NCBI RefSeq assembly: GCF_014648915.1 | Contig: NZ_BMSA01000035.1 | Span: 32,958-96,957 of the forward strand | Direction of reading: 5' to 3' | DNA length: 64,000 nt | Source of the DNA: Streptomyces phaeofaciens | GTDB taxonomy: Bacteria; Actinomycetota; Actinomycetes; Streptomycetales; Streptomycetaceae | Shown here: in pieces, positions 42,080 to 50,364 of the stretch | Layout of the letters: each line of letters opens with the position of its first letter | How positions within the stretch are numbered: position 1 is the first letter of the stretch | Position numbers and translations under genes: made by a program | The notes under the pieces: generated by a model | What the model was told of the DNA's origin: nothing | Database searches by the model: none | The model's input: only the letters and a program-made list of their open reading frames with translations

Positions 42080-42109
42080 AATCTAGGGAGCCTGACGAGC
42101 CGTTATCAA
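42080..42109 (-). promoter_or_regulatory. Predicted promoter of the rpf-like gene
   Basis: Minus strand TTGATA (42109-42104), 18-base spacer, TAGATT (42085-42080). Start expected near 42073, giving a leader of about 160 nucleotides. Confidence 0.45.
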
Positions 42110-42265
42110 CCAACTCCTGGTTGTCGCAGGTCAGTTGAGCGTTACCGCGAGTAGCCACAATATTCCGTCGGCCACTTCATCCGGAGATTTCCTGATGTGT
42201 CGACCAGCGCGCCGGGTCCGCTGTGAGTCAGTTCACGGGACCAACTTCCGTGACCTCCCCGTTAC

Positions 42266-42294
42266 TTGACAGGGAGTGTCCGATTCCGTACCTA
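42266..42294 (+). promoter_or_regulatory. Consensus-like promoter of the 42430 gene
   Basis: TTGACA, 17-base spacer, TACCTA. Start near 42301, giving a leader of about 130 nucleotides. Confidence 0.55.
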
Positions 42295-42429
42295 TCGTGA
42301 CCGTCAGCGCTCGGCGGTTCGATTCCGTTCCCCGTGCAGCGTGACCCCCACCACAGATCCCCCGTTGTCTCTGCATGAGCCGGGGACCGCCCCGGCCCGC
42401 CAACGCCCCGCCTTCCGAGGGAGTCACCC

Positions 42430-43215
42430 GTGCCGCGCATGCTCGACGTCAGCGACGAGGTACGCGCCGAGATCGGCGACGAAGAAGCCAACCGGCTGCT
42501 CGCCGGAGAGAACGCCCCGGGCAGTTACGACTGCACGTCCTGCCGCACCCCGGGCGACTCCGAGCACGAGCGCACCAGCACCGTCCTGTTCATCGGCGAC
42601 GAGACCGCCGTCCTCGCCTTCGCCCACGCCACCTGCCTGCCCTCACAGATCGTCCAGGTCACCGAGGAGCAGCTCCAGGGCGCGGTCCGCTCCATCAGCG
42701 GCGACAGCGCCGACATGGACCCGGGCAACAAGGTCGCCCCCGAGCAGGCCGTCCTCGGGGTGACCAGCGGACTCGTCCTGATCGCCGGGGAGCTGCACCC
42801 CGCACTGGTCGTCGAGCCGACCTCGCCGATCGTCCGCCCCGGCTCGACCGGCCTCGGCGACGACTTCCTGCCGCTCCTCATCGAACAGGGCTTCATGCCG
42901 CTCTCCGAACTGTCCGAGGCGCCGCCGGTGCAGCACGGCTGGTCCGTGCTGCTCGCGATGGGCCAGCTGCACGCCGTGCTCCAGCCGTCGGCGAACGGCG
43001 GGCAGCCGGTGGCCTGGTGGCAGGCCCACCAGCCGCTCCAGGTGACGGAGGGGTGGCGGGCCGCCGCCAACAAGCACCAGCAGGTGCTGATGTTCGCGGC
43101 GCCGGTCGGTTCCATCGGCCGCCAGCCCCGCGAGGACCTGCTGCGGGACGCGCTCGACAAGGCCGCGGCCAACGGCAAGCTGGTCGGCGCCGCGCTTCCG
43201 CTCGCCGGTACCTGA
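42430..43215 (+). CDS. Hypothetical soluble protein, 261 residues
   Basis: Full-length Streptomyces-type protein with no function I recognise. It starts MPRMLDVSDEVRAEIGDEEAN, contains SYDCTSCRTPGD (a Cys pair, perhaps zinc-binding) and later HATCLPSQIV, then a long Leu/Gly-rich central region and GSIGRQPREDLLRD near the end. No membrane segment. The GTG at 42430 has GGGAG 7 bases upstream; the internal ATG at 42439 is an alternative. Preceded by a strong promoter. Confidence 0.75.
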   Translation: MPRMLDVSDEVRAEIGDEEANRLLAGENAPGSYDCTSCRTPGDSEHERTSTVLFIGDETAVLAFAHATCLPSQIVQVTEEQLQGAVRSISGDSADMDPGNKVAPEQAVLGVTSGLVLIAGELHPALVVEPTSPIVRPGSTGLGDDFLPLLIEQGFMPLSELSEAPPVQHGWSVLLAMGQLHAVLQPSANGGQPVAWWQAHQPLQVTEGWRAAANKHQQVLMFAAPVGSIGRQPREDLLRDALDKAAANGKLVGAALPLAGT

Positions 43216-43351
43216 GTCCGCCCGCGGGGCGGGGGACCGCGGTCCGCGGGGCGGCGCGCAGGCCGTCCGCGGCCGGTCACGCGGTCCCCCCGCGTCCGCA
43301 CCGGGCGCGCCCCGGCCGCATCCCTTGAAGTGCGCGGTCGTTTGGACCTAC

Positions 43352-43771
43352 GTGCACACCTACGACGTTCCCCGCCGCCCGGCCTTCGCCTCGGTCCCCT
43401 CCGCGCGACCGGCCCAGGACCCCCAGGGCGGCCCATCGGCCACGCCGATCTACGACGCGCTCTATGCCGAGTACGTCAAGTCCTTCCGTTCGCTGCCGGG
43501 CGACCGCAGCGGCGAGGAGGAACTGGGGTTCACCGCGTTCGGCAACATCCCGCACAGTACGGGCACGTACGGCGGACACCGGCCGGGGTCGTTCAGCCAC
43601 TCCTACAGCGCGTACAGCGCGGGGGCGCAGAGCGCACGGCAGGGGCTCGGGCAGCAGTCGCAGTGGCAGCGGGTCGGCACGATCGGCCAGCATCCGACGC
43701 CGACGGTGATGCAGCCGGTGATGCAGCCGGTGCCGGCGGCGCTTCCGCCGGGCCCCCGAAGGGGCTTCTGA
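43352..43771 (+). CDS. Hypothetical Pro/Ser/Gln-rich small protein
   Basis: 139-residue protein from the GTG at 43352, or 148 from the TTG at 43325. It begins MHTYDVPRRPAF, contains TPIYDALYAEYVKSFRSLPGDR and FGNIPHSTGTYGGHRPGSF, and ends in a Gln/Pro-rich tail (VMQPVMQPVPAALPPGP). Low-complexity and probably disordered; it is conserved in style with small Streptomyces proteins of unknown function. A hairpin at 43794-43828 follows. Confidence 0.6.
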   Translation: MHTYDVPRRPAFASVPSARPAQDPQGGPSATPIYDALYAEYVKSFRSLPGDRSGEEELGFTAFGNIPHSTGTYGGHRPGSFSHSYSAYSAGAQSARQGLGQQSQWQRVGTIGQHPTPTVMQPVMQPVPAALPPGPRRGF

Positions 43772-43793
43772 GCCGCGGGAGCCGGTGAGACGC

Positions 43794-43828
43794 CCGGAGG
43801 GCGGTCCCCCACGGGGGCCGCCCTCCGG
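43794..43828. terminator. Convergent hairpin before der
   Basis: CCGGAGGGCGG pairs with CCGCCCTCCGG-type bases, inner CCCCC/GGGGG, 2-base ACloop. Separates the hypothetical gene (+) from der (-). Confidence 0.75.
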
Positions 43829-43847
43829 ACACGTCCTCGTACCGCCG

Positions 43848-45323
43848 TTACTTCTTCTTGCCGCGCTTCTCGCGCACCCGCACCGAGATGTGGATCGGGG
43901 TGCCCTCGAAGCCGAACTCCTCACGCAGCCGGCGCTCGATGAAGCGCCGGTAGCCCGCCTCGATGAAGCCGGAGGCGAAGAGCACGAACCGCGGCGGCTT
44001 GGTGCCGGCCTGGGTGCCGAAGAGGATGCGCGGCTGCTTGCCGCCCCGGATCGGGTGCGGGTGGGCGGCGACCAGCTCGCCGAGGAAGGCGTTGAGACGG
44101 CCCGTCGGAACGCGGGTCTCCCAGCCGGCCAGCGCGGCCTCGATCGCCGGGACGAGCTTCTCCATGTGCCGCCCGGTCTGCGCCGAGACGTTCACCCGCG
44201 GCGCCCACGCCACCTGGCCGAACTCGGTCTCGATCTCCCGCTCCAGGTAGTAGCGGCGCTCCTCGTCGAGGGTGTCCCACTTGTTGTACGCGATGACGAT
44301 GGCGCGCCCCGCGTCGACGGCCATCGTCACGATCCGCTGGTCCTGCACCGAGATGGACTCGGAGGCGTCGATCAGGATGACCGCCACCTCGGCCTTCTCG
44401 ACGGCGGCCGCGGTGCGCAGCGAGGCGTAGTAGTCGGCGCCCTGCTGGAGGTGGACGCGCTTGCGGATACCGGCGGTGTCGACGAACTTCCAGGTGATGC
44501 CGCCGAGTTCGATCAGCTCGTCGACGGGGTCGCGGGTGGTGCCGGCGATCTCGTTGACGACGACCCGCTCCTCGCCGGCCACCTTGTTCAGCAGGGAGGA
44601 CTTGCCGACGTTCGGGCGGCCGATGAGCGCGATGCGGCGCGGACCGCCGGTCCCGGCGCCGCCGAAGGTCTGCGCGGGGGCGTCCGGCAGCACGTCCAGG
44701 ACGGCGTCCAGCATGTCGCCGGTGCCGCGCCCGTGCAGCGCGGAGACCGGGTGCGGCTCACCGAGGCCCAGGCCCCACAGATAGGACGCGTCGGACTCGC
44801 CGCTCTGCCCGTCGACCTTGTTGGCCGCCAGCACCACCGGCTTGCCGGCCTTGCGCAGCAGCCGTACGACCGCCTCGTCGGTGTCGGTCGCGCCGACCTT
44901 GGCGTCGACGACGAAGACGACGGCGTCGGCGGCCTCGATCGCGTACTCGGCCTGCGCGGCCACGGAGGCGTCGATGCCGAGGACGTCCTGCTCCCAGCCG
45001 CCGGTGTCGACGACCTTGAAGCGGCGGCCCGCCCACTCGGCCTCATAGGTGACGCGGTCGCGGGTGACGCCGGGCTTGTCCTCGACGACCGCCTCACGGC
45101 GGCCGATGATCCGGTTGACCAGGGTCGACTTGCCGACGTTCGGCCGGCCGACGACCGCGAGCACCGGGAGCGGGCCGTGGCCGGCCTCCTCGATGGCGCC
45201 CTCGACGTCCTCCAGGTCGAAGCCCTCTTCCGCGGCGAGCTCCATGAAGTCCGCGTACTCGGCGTCGCCAAGCGCTCCGTGGTCGTGCTCGGCCGAGCCC
45301 TCGGAGTGGATGTCGTCGTTCAT
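43848..45323 (-). CDS. der: Ribosome-biogenesis GTPase Der (EngA)
   Basis: 491-residue double GTPase that helps mature the 50S ribosomal subunit. Two GTPase domains: first P-loop GRPNVGKST with DTGG and NKVD, second GRPNVGKSS with DTAG and NKWD, then the KH-like C-terminal domain and a KKRGKKK-type basic end. An extra acidic N-terminal segment of about 50 residues (starts MNDDIHSEGSAEHDHG) is typical of actinobacteria. ATG start. Last gene of the aroH-tyrA-cmk-plsC-der string on the minus strand, 78 bases after plsC. Confidence 0.95.
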   Translation of the reverse strand: MNDDIHSEGSAEHDHGALGDAEYADFMELAAEEGFDLEDVEGAIEEAGHGPLPVLAVVGRPNVGKSTLVNRIIGRREAVVEDKPGVTRDRVTYEAEWAGRRFKVVDTGGWEQDVLGIDASVAAQAEYAIEAADAVVFVVDAKVGATDTDEAVVRLLRKAGKPVVLAANKVDGQSGESDASYLWGLGLGEPHPVSALHGRGTGDMLDAVLDVLPDAPAQTFGGAGTGGPRRIALIGRPNVGKSSLLNKVAGEERVVVNEIAGTTRDPVDELIELGGITWKFVDTAGIRKRVHLQQGADYYASLRTAAAVEKAEVAVILIDASESISVQDQRIVTMAVDAGRAIVIAYNKWDTLDEERRYYLEREIETEFGQVAWAPRVNVSAQTGRHMEKLVPAIEAALAGWETRVPTGRLNAFLGELVAAHPHPIRGGKQPRILFGTQAGTKPPRFVLFASGFIEAGYRRFIERRLREEFGFEGTPIHISVRVREKRGKKK

Positions 45324-45401
45324 GAAGTCCGTACCTCGTTCATCGTGGTGATCGGTGGACGCCCGTTTTCCCCGGGTTGATCCACTACTCGTCAGTGTCG
45401 C

Positions 45402-46049
45402 CTAGCGGCCGGTCAGGCGCCTGGCGTTTTCCAGGTGGGCGGCGAGCTGCTTCTGGATGCGCTCGGTCGCCTCGTCCAGCGCCTTGCGGGTCCGGCGGCC
45501 GCTGCCGTCGCCCGCCTCGAAGGGGTCGCCGAAGACGACGTCGACGCGGGAGCGCAGCGGGGGCAGCCCCTTTATCAACCGTCCGCGGCGCTCCGTGCTT
45601 CCCAGGACGGCGACGGGGACGATCGGCGCGCCGCTGCGCACGGCGAAGTAGGCGAGCCCGGCGCGCAGGGCGGCGAAGTCGCCCTCGCCCCGGGTGCCCT
45701 CCGGAAAGATACCGAGGACCCCGCCGTTCTCCAGCACGCCCAGGGCGCGGGTGATCGCCGTGCGGTCGGTGGTGTCACGGTCGACCTTGATCTGGCCGAC
45801 GCCCTCCATGAACGGCCCGAGCGGGCCGACGAAGGCCTCTTTCTTGACCAGGAAGTGCGACGCCCGGGGCGCCACGCCGATGACCATCGGTCCGTCGATG
45901 TTGTGGGAGTGGTTGACCGCGAAGATCAGCGGACCGCTCGCGGGCACCTTCCAGGCGCCCAGCACGCGCGGTCTCCACAGCCCGTACATCAGGCCGACGC
46001 CGATCCGCCGGCCGATCTCGGCGCCCTTCGGGGAGGGCAGCTCGCTCAC
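45402..46049 (-). CDS. plsC: 1-acyl-sn-glycerol-3-phosphate acyltransferase (PlsC-like)
   Basis: 215-residue acyltransferase that makes phosphatidic acid from lysophosphatidate. The HX4D motif is NHSHNIDG and the phosphate-binding motif is FPEGTRGEG; the EGVGQIKVDRDT region binds the glycerol phosphate. GTG at 46049 overlaps the cmk stop (GTGA), so it is translated with cmk. No signal; one weak hydrophobic segment anchors it. Confidence 0.9.
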   Translation of the reverse strand: MSELPSPKGAEIGRRIGVGLMYGLWRPRVLGAWKVPASGPLIFAVNHSHNIDGPMVIGVAPRASHFLVKKEAFVGPLGPFMEGVGQIKVDRDTTDRTAITRALGVLENGGVLGIFPEGTRGEGDFAALRAGLAYFAVRSGAPIVPVAVLGSTERRGRLIKGLPPLRSRVDVVFGDPFEAGDGSGRRTRKALDEATERIQKQLAAHLENARRLTGR

Positions 46050-46732
46050 CGCGCGGCCCGCTTCTCCTCGACGAGGGTGACGACACACTCGATGACCTGG
46101 GCCAGCGAAAGCTCGGTGGTGTCCACCTCGACGGCGTCGTCCGCCTTGGCGAGCGGGGAGGTCTTGCGGGAGGAGTCGGCCGCGTCCCGCTTGACCAGCG
46201 CCTCGCGGGTGGCCTGCACGTCCGCGCCCTTCAGCTCACCGCTGCGGCGGGCGGCGCGGGCCTCGGCGGAGGCGGTCAGGAAGATCTTCAGATCGGCGTC
46301 CGGCAGCACGGTCGTACCGATGTCCCGGCCCTCGACGACGATGCCCTTCTCGGCGGCGGCGGCCAGCGACCGCTGGAGCTCGGTGATCCGGGCCCGCACC
46401 TCGGGTACCGCGCTCACCGCGCTGACCTGGGAGGTGACCTCCTGGGTGCGGATCGGGCCGGCCACGTCGGTGCCGTCGACGGTGATCGTGGGCCCGGCCG
46501 GGTCGGTGCCGGAGACGATCTCCGGCTTGCCGGCGACGGCGGCGATCGCCGTGGGGTCCTCGATGTCGATCTCGTTGTTCACCATCCACCACGTGATCGC
46601 CCGGTACTGGGCGCCGGTGTCCAGGTAGCTCAGCCCGAGCTGGGCGGCCACGGCCTTGGACGTGCTCGACTTGCCCGTGCCGGACGGGCCGTCGATGGCG
46701 ACAATCACGGGCTGGGCGGCGCCGTTTTCCAC
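46046..46732 (-). CDS. cmk: Cytidylate kinase
   Basis: 228-residue kinase that phosphorylates CMP/dCMP with ATP, feeding CTP and dCTP pools. P-loop GPSGTGKSS (15-23), LDTGAQYRA, VEGRDIGTTVLPDA and the Arg-rich RRSGELKGADVQ are the expected blocks. GTG start. It follows tyrA by 247 bases, which contain tandem 24-bp repeats, and overlaps plsC by 4. Confidence 0.94.
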   Translation of the reverse strand: MENGAAQPVIVAIDGPSGTGKSSTSKAVAAQLGLSYLDTGAQYRAITWWMVNNEIDIEDPTAIAAVAGKPEIVSGTDPAGPTITVDGTDVAGPIRTQEVTSQVSAVSAVPEVRARITELQRSLAAAAEKGIVVEGRDIGTTVLPDADLKIFLTASAEARAARRSGELKGADVQATREALVKRDAADSSRKTSPLAKADDAVEVDTTELSLAQVIECVVTLVEEKRAAR

Positions 46733-46979
46733 GGGGGGACACCTTCCTGGTGCGAGGCGGTGGATGTGCGGGGCGCGAACGTGCCCCGCACAAGGTTACC
46801 GGGCACAGGTCACTCGTCCGGCCCTCGGCTTCCCGGCCCGGGTGCGCACCGGCCCGGTCCGCCGTGCGGGGCCGGGACACCGGGCCGCCGTACGGGTCCG
46901 GGGGCCGGGCGCCGTACCGGGCCGGGGGCCGGGCGCCGTACCGGGCCGGGGGCCGGGCGCCGGCACCGCCGCCGGGCGC
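46733..46979. repeat. Tandem 24-bp repeat in the tyrA-cmk gap
   Basis: GGGCGCCGTACCGGGCCGGG-type units at 46882-46906 (variant), 46907-46930, 46931-46954, and a partial unit from 46955. They lie between the tyrA stop and the cmk start and would form strong hairpins in the mRNA. Confidence 0.8.
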
Positions 46980-48065
46980 CTACTGGCGGATCGCCCAGCC
47001 GCGCTCGCGCAGCGCCGCCGAGAGCACCGGCGCCGACTTCGGCTCCACCATGAGCTGCACCAGGCCCGCCTGCTGCCCCGTCGCGTGCTCGATGCGGACG
47101 TCCTCGATGTTGACGCCCGCCCGTCCGGCGTCCGCGAAGATGCGGGCCAGCTGGCCCGGCTGGTCGTCGATGAGCACCGCGACGACCTCGTACGCCCGCG
47201 GTGCCGCCCCGTGCTTGCCCGGGACCCGGACCTGCCCGGCGTTGCCCCGGCGCAGGACGTCCTCGATACCGCCCGCGCCCTCGTGGCGCTTGGCCTCGTC
47301 GGCGGACTGCAGGGCGCGCAGGGCCCGCACCGTCTCGTCCAGGTCTGCGGCGACATCGGTGAGCAGGTCGGCGACCGGCCCGGGGTTCGCGGAGAGGATG
47401 TCGATCCACATCCGGGGGTCGGACGCGGCGATCCGGGTCACGTCCCGGATGCCCTGCCCGCACAGCCGTACGGCGGCCTCCTCGGCGTTCTCCAGACGGG
47501 CGGCGACCATGCTGGAGACCAGGTGGGGCATGTGGGAGACCAGGGCGACGGCACGGTCGTGGGCGTCGGCGTCCATCACGACCGGGACGGCCCGGCAGTG
47601 CGAGACCAGCTCCAGGGCGAGGTTCAGCACCTCGGTGTCGGTGTCCCGGGTCGGGGTCAGCACCCAGGGCCGTCCCTCGAACAGGTCGCCGGTCGCGGCC
47701 AGCGGCCCGGACTTCTCCCGGCCGGACATGGGGTGCGTGCCGATGTACCCGGACAGGTCGAGGCCGAGCGCCTCCAGCTCACGGCGCGGGCCGCCCTTGA
47801 CGCTGGCCACGTCGAGGTAGCCGCGGGCCACCCCCCGCCGCATGGCGTCGGCGAGCACCGCGGCCACATGGGCGGGCGGCGCGGCGACGACGGCGAGGTC
47901 GACCGGCTTCTCGGGCGCCTCGTCCGTGCCGGCGCCCAGCGCGGCGGCCGTGCGGGCCTGCTCGGGGTCGTGGTCCTCCAGATGGACGACCACACCCCGC
48001 TGGGCGAGGGCCAGGGCGACGGAGGTGCCGATGAGCCCGGTTCCGATGACGAGCGCGGTCCTCAC
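46980..48065 (-). CDS. tyrA: Prephenate dehydrogenase with C-terminal ACT domain
   Basis: 361-residue NAD(P)-dependent enzyme making 4-hydroxyphenylpyruvate for tyrosine. N-terminal glycine motif VIGTGLIGTSVALAL (6-20), catalytic/helix regions YIGTHPMSGREKSG and CRAVPVVMDADAHDRAVALVSHMPH, then an ACT domain near the end (AVLIDDQPGQLARIFADAG), the usual tyrosine feedback site. GTG start overlaps the aroH stop by 4 bases (GTGA). Operon with aroH. Confidence 0.92.
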   Translation of the reverse strand: MRTALVIGTGLIGTSVALALAQRGVVVHLEDHDPEQARTAAALGAGTDEAPEKPVDLAVVAAPPAHVAAVLADAMRRGVARGYLDVASVKGGPRRELEALGLDLSGYIGTHPMSGREKSGPLAATGDLFEGRPWVLTPTRDTDTEVLNLALELVSHCRAVPVVMDADAHDRAVALVSHMPHLVSSMVAARLENAEEAAVRLCGQGIRDVTRIAASDPRMWIDILSANPGPVADLLTDVAADLDETVRALRALQSADEAKRHEGAGGIEDVLRRGNAGQVRVPGKHGAAPRAYEVVAVLIDDQPGQLARIFADAGRAGVNIEDVRIEHATGQQAGLVQLMVEPKSAPVLSAALRERGWAIRQ

Positions 48066-48424
48066 TGGGCGATGTCCTTGCGCAGGGCGGCGGCGGCGCC
48101 GAGGTAGACGTGGCTGATCTCGGCGCGGGGCCGGTCGGACTCGATGTGCGCGAGGATCCGCACGACCCGCGGCATGGCGCCCTCGATGTCGAGTTCCTGC
48201 GCGCAGATCAGCGGCACGTCGACGATCCCGAGCTTGCGGGCGGCGGCCGCCGGGAAGTCGCTGTGCAGATCGGGCGTGGCCGTGAACCAGATGCTGATCA
48301 GGTCGTCGACGCCGAGGGAGTTCCGCTCCAGGACCGCGGTGAGCAGTGCCCCGACCTGCTCGTCCATGTGCCCGGCCTCGTCGCGTTCGAGTTGGACGGC
48401 TCCCCGGACCGCTCGTACCGCCAC
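48062..48424 (-). CDS. aroH: Chorismate mutase, AroH class
   Basis: 120-residue AroH-type trimeric chorismate mutase that supplies prephenate to TyrA. AVRGAVQLERDEAGHMDEQ, DLISIWFTATPDLHSDFPA and RVLAH-type C-terminus (VRILAHIESDRP) match the Bacillus AroH family, distinct from the helical AroQ fold. GTG start at 48424. First gene of the operon; the small fused pair aroH-tyrA channels prephenate. Confidence 0.9.
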   Translation of the reverse strand: MAVRAVRGAVQLERDEAGHMDEQVGALLTAVLERNSLGVDDLISIWFTATPDLHSDFPAAAARKLGIVDVPLICAQELDIEGAMPRVVRILAHIESDRPRAEISHVYLGAAAALRKDIAQ

Positions 48425-48625
48425 GGCGCTGCTCCTCGCTCTGCTGCATCACTGATGTGCTGATGTACGACTCTTGGCGGATCCAGCCTAGTCAGCCCGC
48501 GCCGGGCCGGGTGCGCGCCGACCGCCCGCTGAGACGGGAACACCCCCATACGCCCTTTACGCCGGGTGCCGCTTCCGCTCTCATGGCAGGTTGACGGCAG
48601 GACATCCGGCTCGGGAAGGCCCGAC

Positions 48626-49291
48626 ATGAAGCGTCCAGGACCCCTGCTCACCCTTCTCGCGGGACTGGTGCTCGGCCTGTTCCTGCTGACCCTCAATGTG
48701 ACGTCGGGGACGAGGAACGCGTCGTCCTCCTACCAGGAGCCGGCGCCGAGCCCGACCCCCACCGCGGGCGCCGCCTCCCCTGCCCCCAGCCCGAGCCCCA
48801 GCCCCAGCCCCACGGCGGCACCGCCCGAGGACGCCGAGTACGCGGGCCGCACGGACGACGACTCCGCGGCGATCGCCGTCACCGTGCGCGACGGGAAGGC
48901 GATCGCGTACTTCTGCGACGGCCGGACGAAGGAGTCGTGGCTGAAGGGGGACGTCGAGGACGACGGCACCCTGCGGCTCACCGGGAAGCACGGCGCGAAG
49001 CTGGACGGCACGATCGAGGCGGACCGGCGGATCAGCGGCACGGTCGACGTGGCCGGCGGGCACCACGCGTTCACCGCGGACCGGGCGAAGAAGCCCTCGG
49101 GGCTGTACCGGGCGACGGCCACCGTCCGCTCCGCGACGATCGACGCCGGCTGGATCGTCCTGCGGGACGGCACCCAGGTCGGCGTTCTCACCCGGGACGG
49201 CGAGCCGTCGCCCGCGCCCCGGATCGACCCGGAGACCGGCGCGGTGACGATCGACGGCCGGCAGCTCACGGCCCGTCCCGCGACCCCCTGA
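48626..49291 (+). CDS. Secreted or membrane-anchored protein with Pro/Ser linker
   Basis: 221-residue protein: N-terminal hydrophobic segment (residues about 5-25, LLTLLAGLVLGLFLLTLNV) acts as signal anchor, then a Pro/Ser/Thr linker (about 40-65) and an extracellular beta-rich domain with repeats of charged strands (GAKLDGTIEADRRISGTVDV). ATG at 48626 with GGGAAGG upstream. It precedes the DUF6529 and Rieske genes on the same strand and may belong to that module. No known domain. Confidence 0.75.
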   Translation: MKRPGPLLTLLAGLVLGLFLLTLNVTSGTRNASSSYQEPAPSPTPTAGAASPAPSPSPSPSPTAAPPEDAEYAGRTDDDSAAIAVTVRDGKAIAYFCDGRTKESWLKGDVEDDGTLRLTGKHGAKLDGTIEADRRISGTVDVAGGHHAFTADRAKKPSGLYRATATVRSATIDAGWIVLRDGTQVGVLTRDGEPSPAPRIDPETGAVTIDGRQLTARPATP

Positions 49292-49313
49292 CCGTCTTCC
49301 CCAGGGAGCCACC

Positions 49314-49892
49314 ATGACCGTCGACCCGAACGCCGCCACCCAGGGCTTCCCCTCCCCCGGCCCCGCCCGCCCGCACCCGGCCCGCTATCTGGTCCCGGCC
49401 CTCGTGGGAGCCGCGGTGGCGGTCGGACTGGGGGCCTACGGCAGGATCCACGACCCGGCCGGCACGTCCTTCAACCTCGCCGGCTTCAGCAGCACGGGAG
49501 CGGTGAAGTCGTGGCTGGCGACGGCGGCGCTGTTCTTCGCGCTGGTCCAGGTCGCCTCGGCACTGATGCTGTACGGCAAACTGCCGGGCCCCCGCTGGTC
49601 GGAGGCGCTCCACCGGTGGTCCGGCAGGGCGGCGTTCCTGCTGGCGGTCCCGGTCGCGGTGCACTGTCTGTACGCTTTGGGATATCAAACATACGAAACA
49701 CGGGTTTTCTGGCACTCCCTCCTGGGTTGCTTCTTCTTCGGTGCATTCAGTGCCAAGATGCTGTTGCTCCGCTCGGAGCGGCTCCCGGGATGGCTGCTGC
49801 CGCTCGTCGGCGGACTCGTCTTCACCGTGCTCACGATCATCTGGCTGACCTCTGCCCTCTGGTTCTTCCGCACCTTCGGAGTGACGACATGA
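49314..49892 (+). CDS. DUF6529 integral membrane protein (candidate b-type cytochrome)
   Basis: 192-residue protein with about five membrane helices. His residues in HRWSGRAAF, VHCLYALGY and WHSLLGCFFFGAF lie in or near helices and could bind heme b, as in cytochrome b561-like proteins; this is inference. A low-GC codon patch (49681-49710, 37%) spans residues YQTYETRVFW. The ATG at 49314 starts MTVDPNAATQG. Its stop overlaps the Rieske start by 4 bases, implying one redox unit. Confidence 0.78.
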   Translation: MTVDPNAATQGFPSPGPARPHPARYLVPALVGAAVAVGLGAYGRIHDPAGTSFNLAGFSSTGAVKSWLATAALFFALVQVASALMLYGKLPGPRWSEALHRWSGRAAFLLAVPVAVHCLYALGYQTYETRVFWHSLLGCFFFGAFSAKMLLLRSERLPGWLLPLVGGLVFTVLTIIWLTSALWFFRTFGVTT

Positions 49893-50329
49893 CCCACCCC
49901 GCGACCCGGCGCACGGTTCTCCTCGCGACGGGCGGCGCGACAGCGGCGCTCGTGGTGGGGTGCAGCGACTACGGCGACGGCAACGGCTCCTCCTCCGAGC
50001 AGTCCGCCGGTGACTCCGGCGAGGCCACGAGCGGAGCGGGCGGCACGGAGCTGGCCAAGACGTCAGACATCCCCCTCGGCGGCGGCAAGATCTTCAAGGA
50101 CGAGAAGGTCGTCGTCACCCAGCCCACGAAGGACGACTTCAAGGCCTTCTCCGCGATCTGCACCCACCAGGGCTGCACGGTCGGCTCGGTCGCCGACGGC
50201 ACGATCAACTGCCCGTGCCACAAGAGCGAGTTCCGGATCGCCGACGGCTCGGTGGCGGGCGGCCCGGCCCCCCGCCCGCTGCCGGCGAAGCAGATCACGG
50301 TGGAGGGCGGCTCGATCAGCCTGGCGTGA
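49889..50329 (+). CDS. Tat-exported Rieske iron-sulfur lipoprotein
   Basis: 146-residue extracytoplasmic Rieske protein. Twin Arg TRRTVLLATGGATAALVVGCSD combines a Tat motif with a lipobox at Cys25. Rieske ligands: CTHQGC and CPCHKSEF, the classical C-x-H...C-x-x-H, bind a 2Fe-2S cluster with high potential. ATGA overlap with the DUF6529 gene couples them. The pair probably forms a membrane electron-transfer module, not a bc1 complex. Confidence 0.88.
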   Translation: MTHPATRRTVLLATGGATAALVVGCSDYGDGNGSSSEQSAGDSGEATSGAGGTELAKTSDIPLGGGKIFKDEKVVVTQPTKDDFKAFSAICTHQGCTVGSVADGTINCPCHKSEFRIADGSVAGGPAPRPLPAKQITVEGGSISLA

Positions 50330-50348
50330 CGGGGCCGGGCCGGCCCCG
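50330..50348. terminator. Short hairpin between Rieske and ADP-ribosylglycohydrolase genes
   Basis: CGGGGCCG-GGC-CGGCCCCG, convergent genes on both sides. Confidence 0.55.
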
Positions 50349-50364
50349 GCTCACGCCGGTGCGG

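Larger units (their letters stand above)
41913..42429. other. Divergent regulatory region, rpf-like gene / hypothetical 42430
   Basis: 517 bases without a gene. The left part is the structured rpf leader and promoter; the right part holds TTGACA (42266-42271) and TACCTA (42289-42294) with a 17-base spacer, a good promoter for the rightward gene. Confidence 0.6.

Noticed and set aside
41913..42109. c-di-AMP (ydaO) riboswitch upstream of the rpf-like gene
   Set aside because: The conserved GGGGGAGCC and GGGGTGAATC-type blocks are absent; only nested stems are seen.
46750..47820. Plus-strand frame with a GRAPYRAG repeat
   Set aside because: Created by the 24-bp tandem DNA repeat; continues antisense through tyrA.
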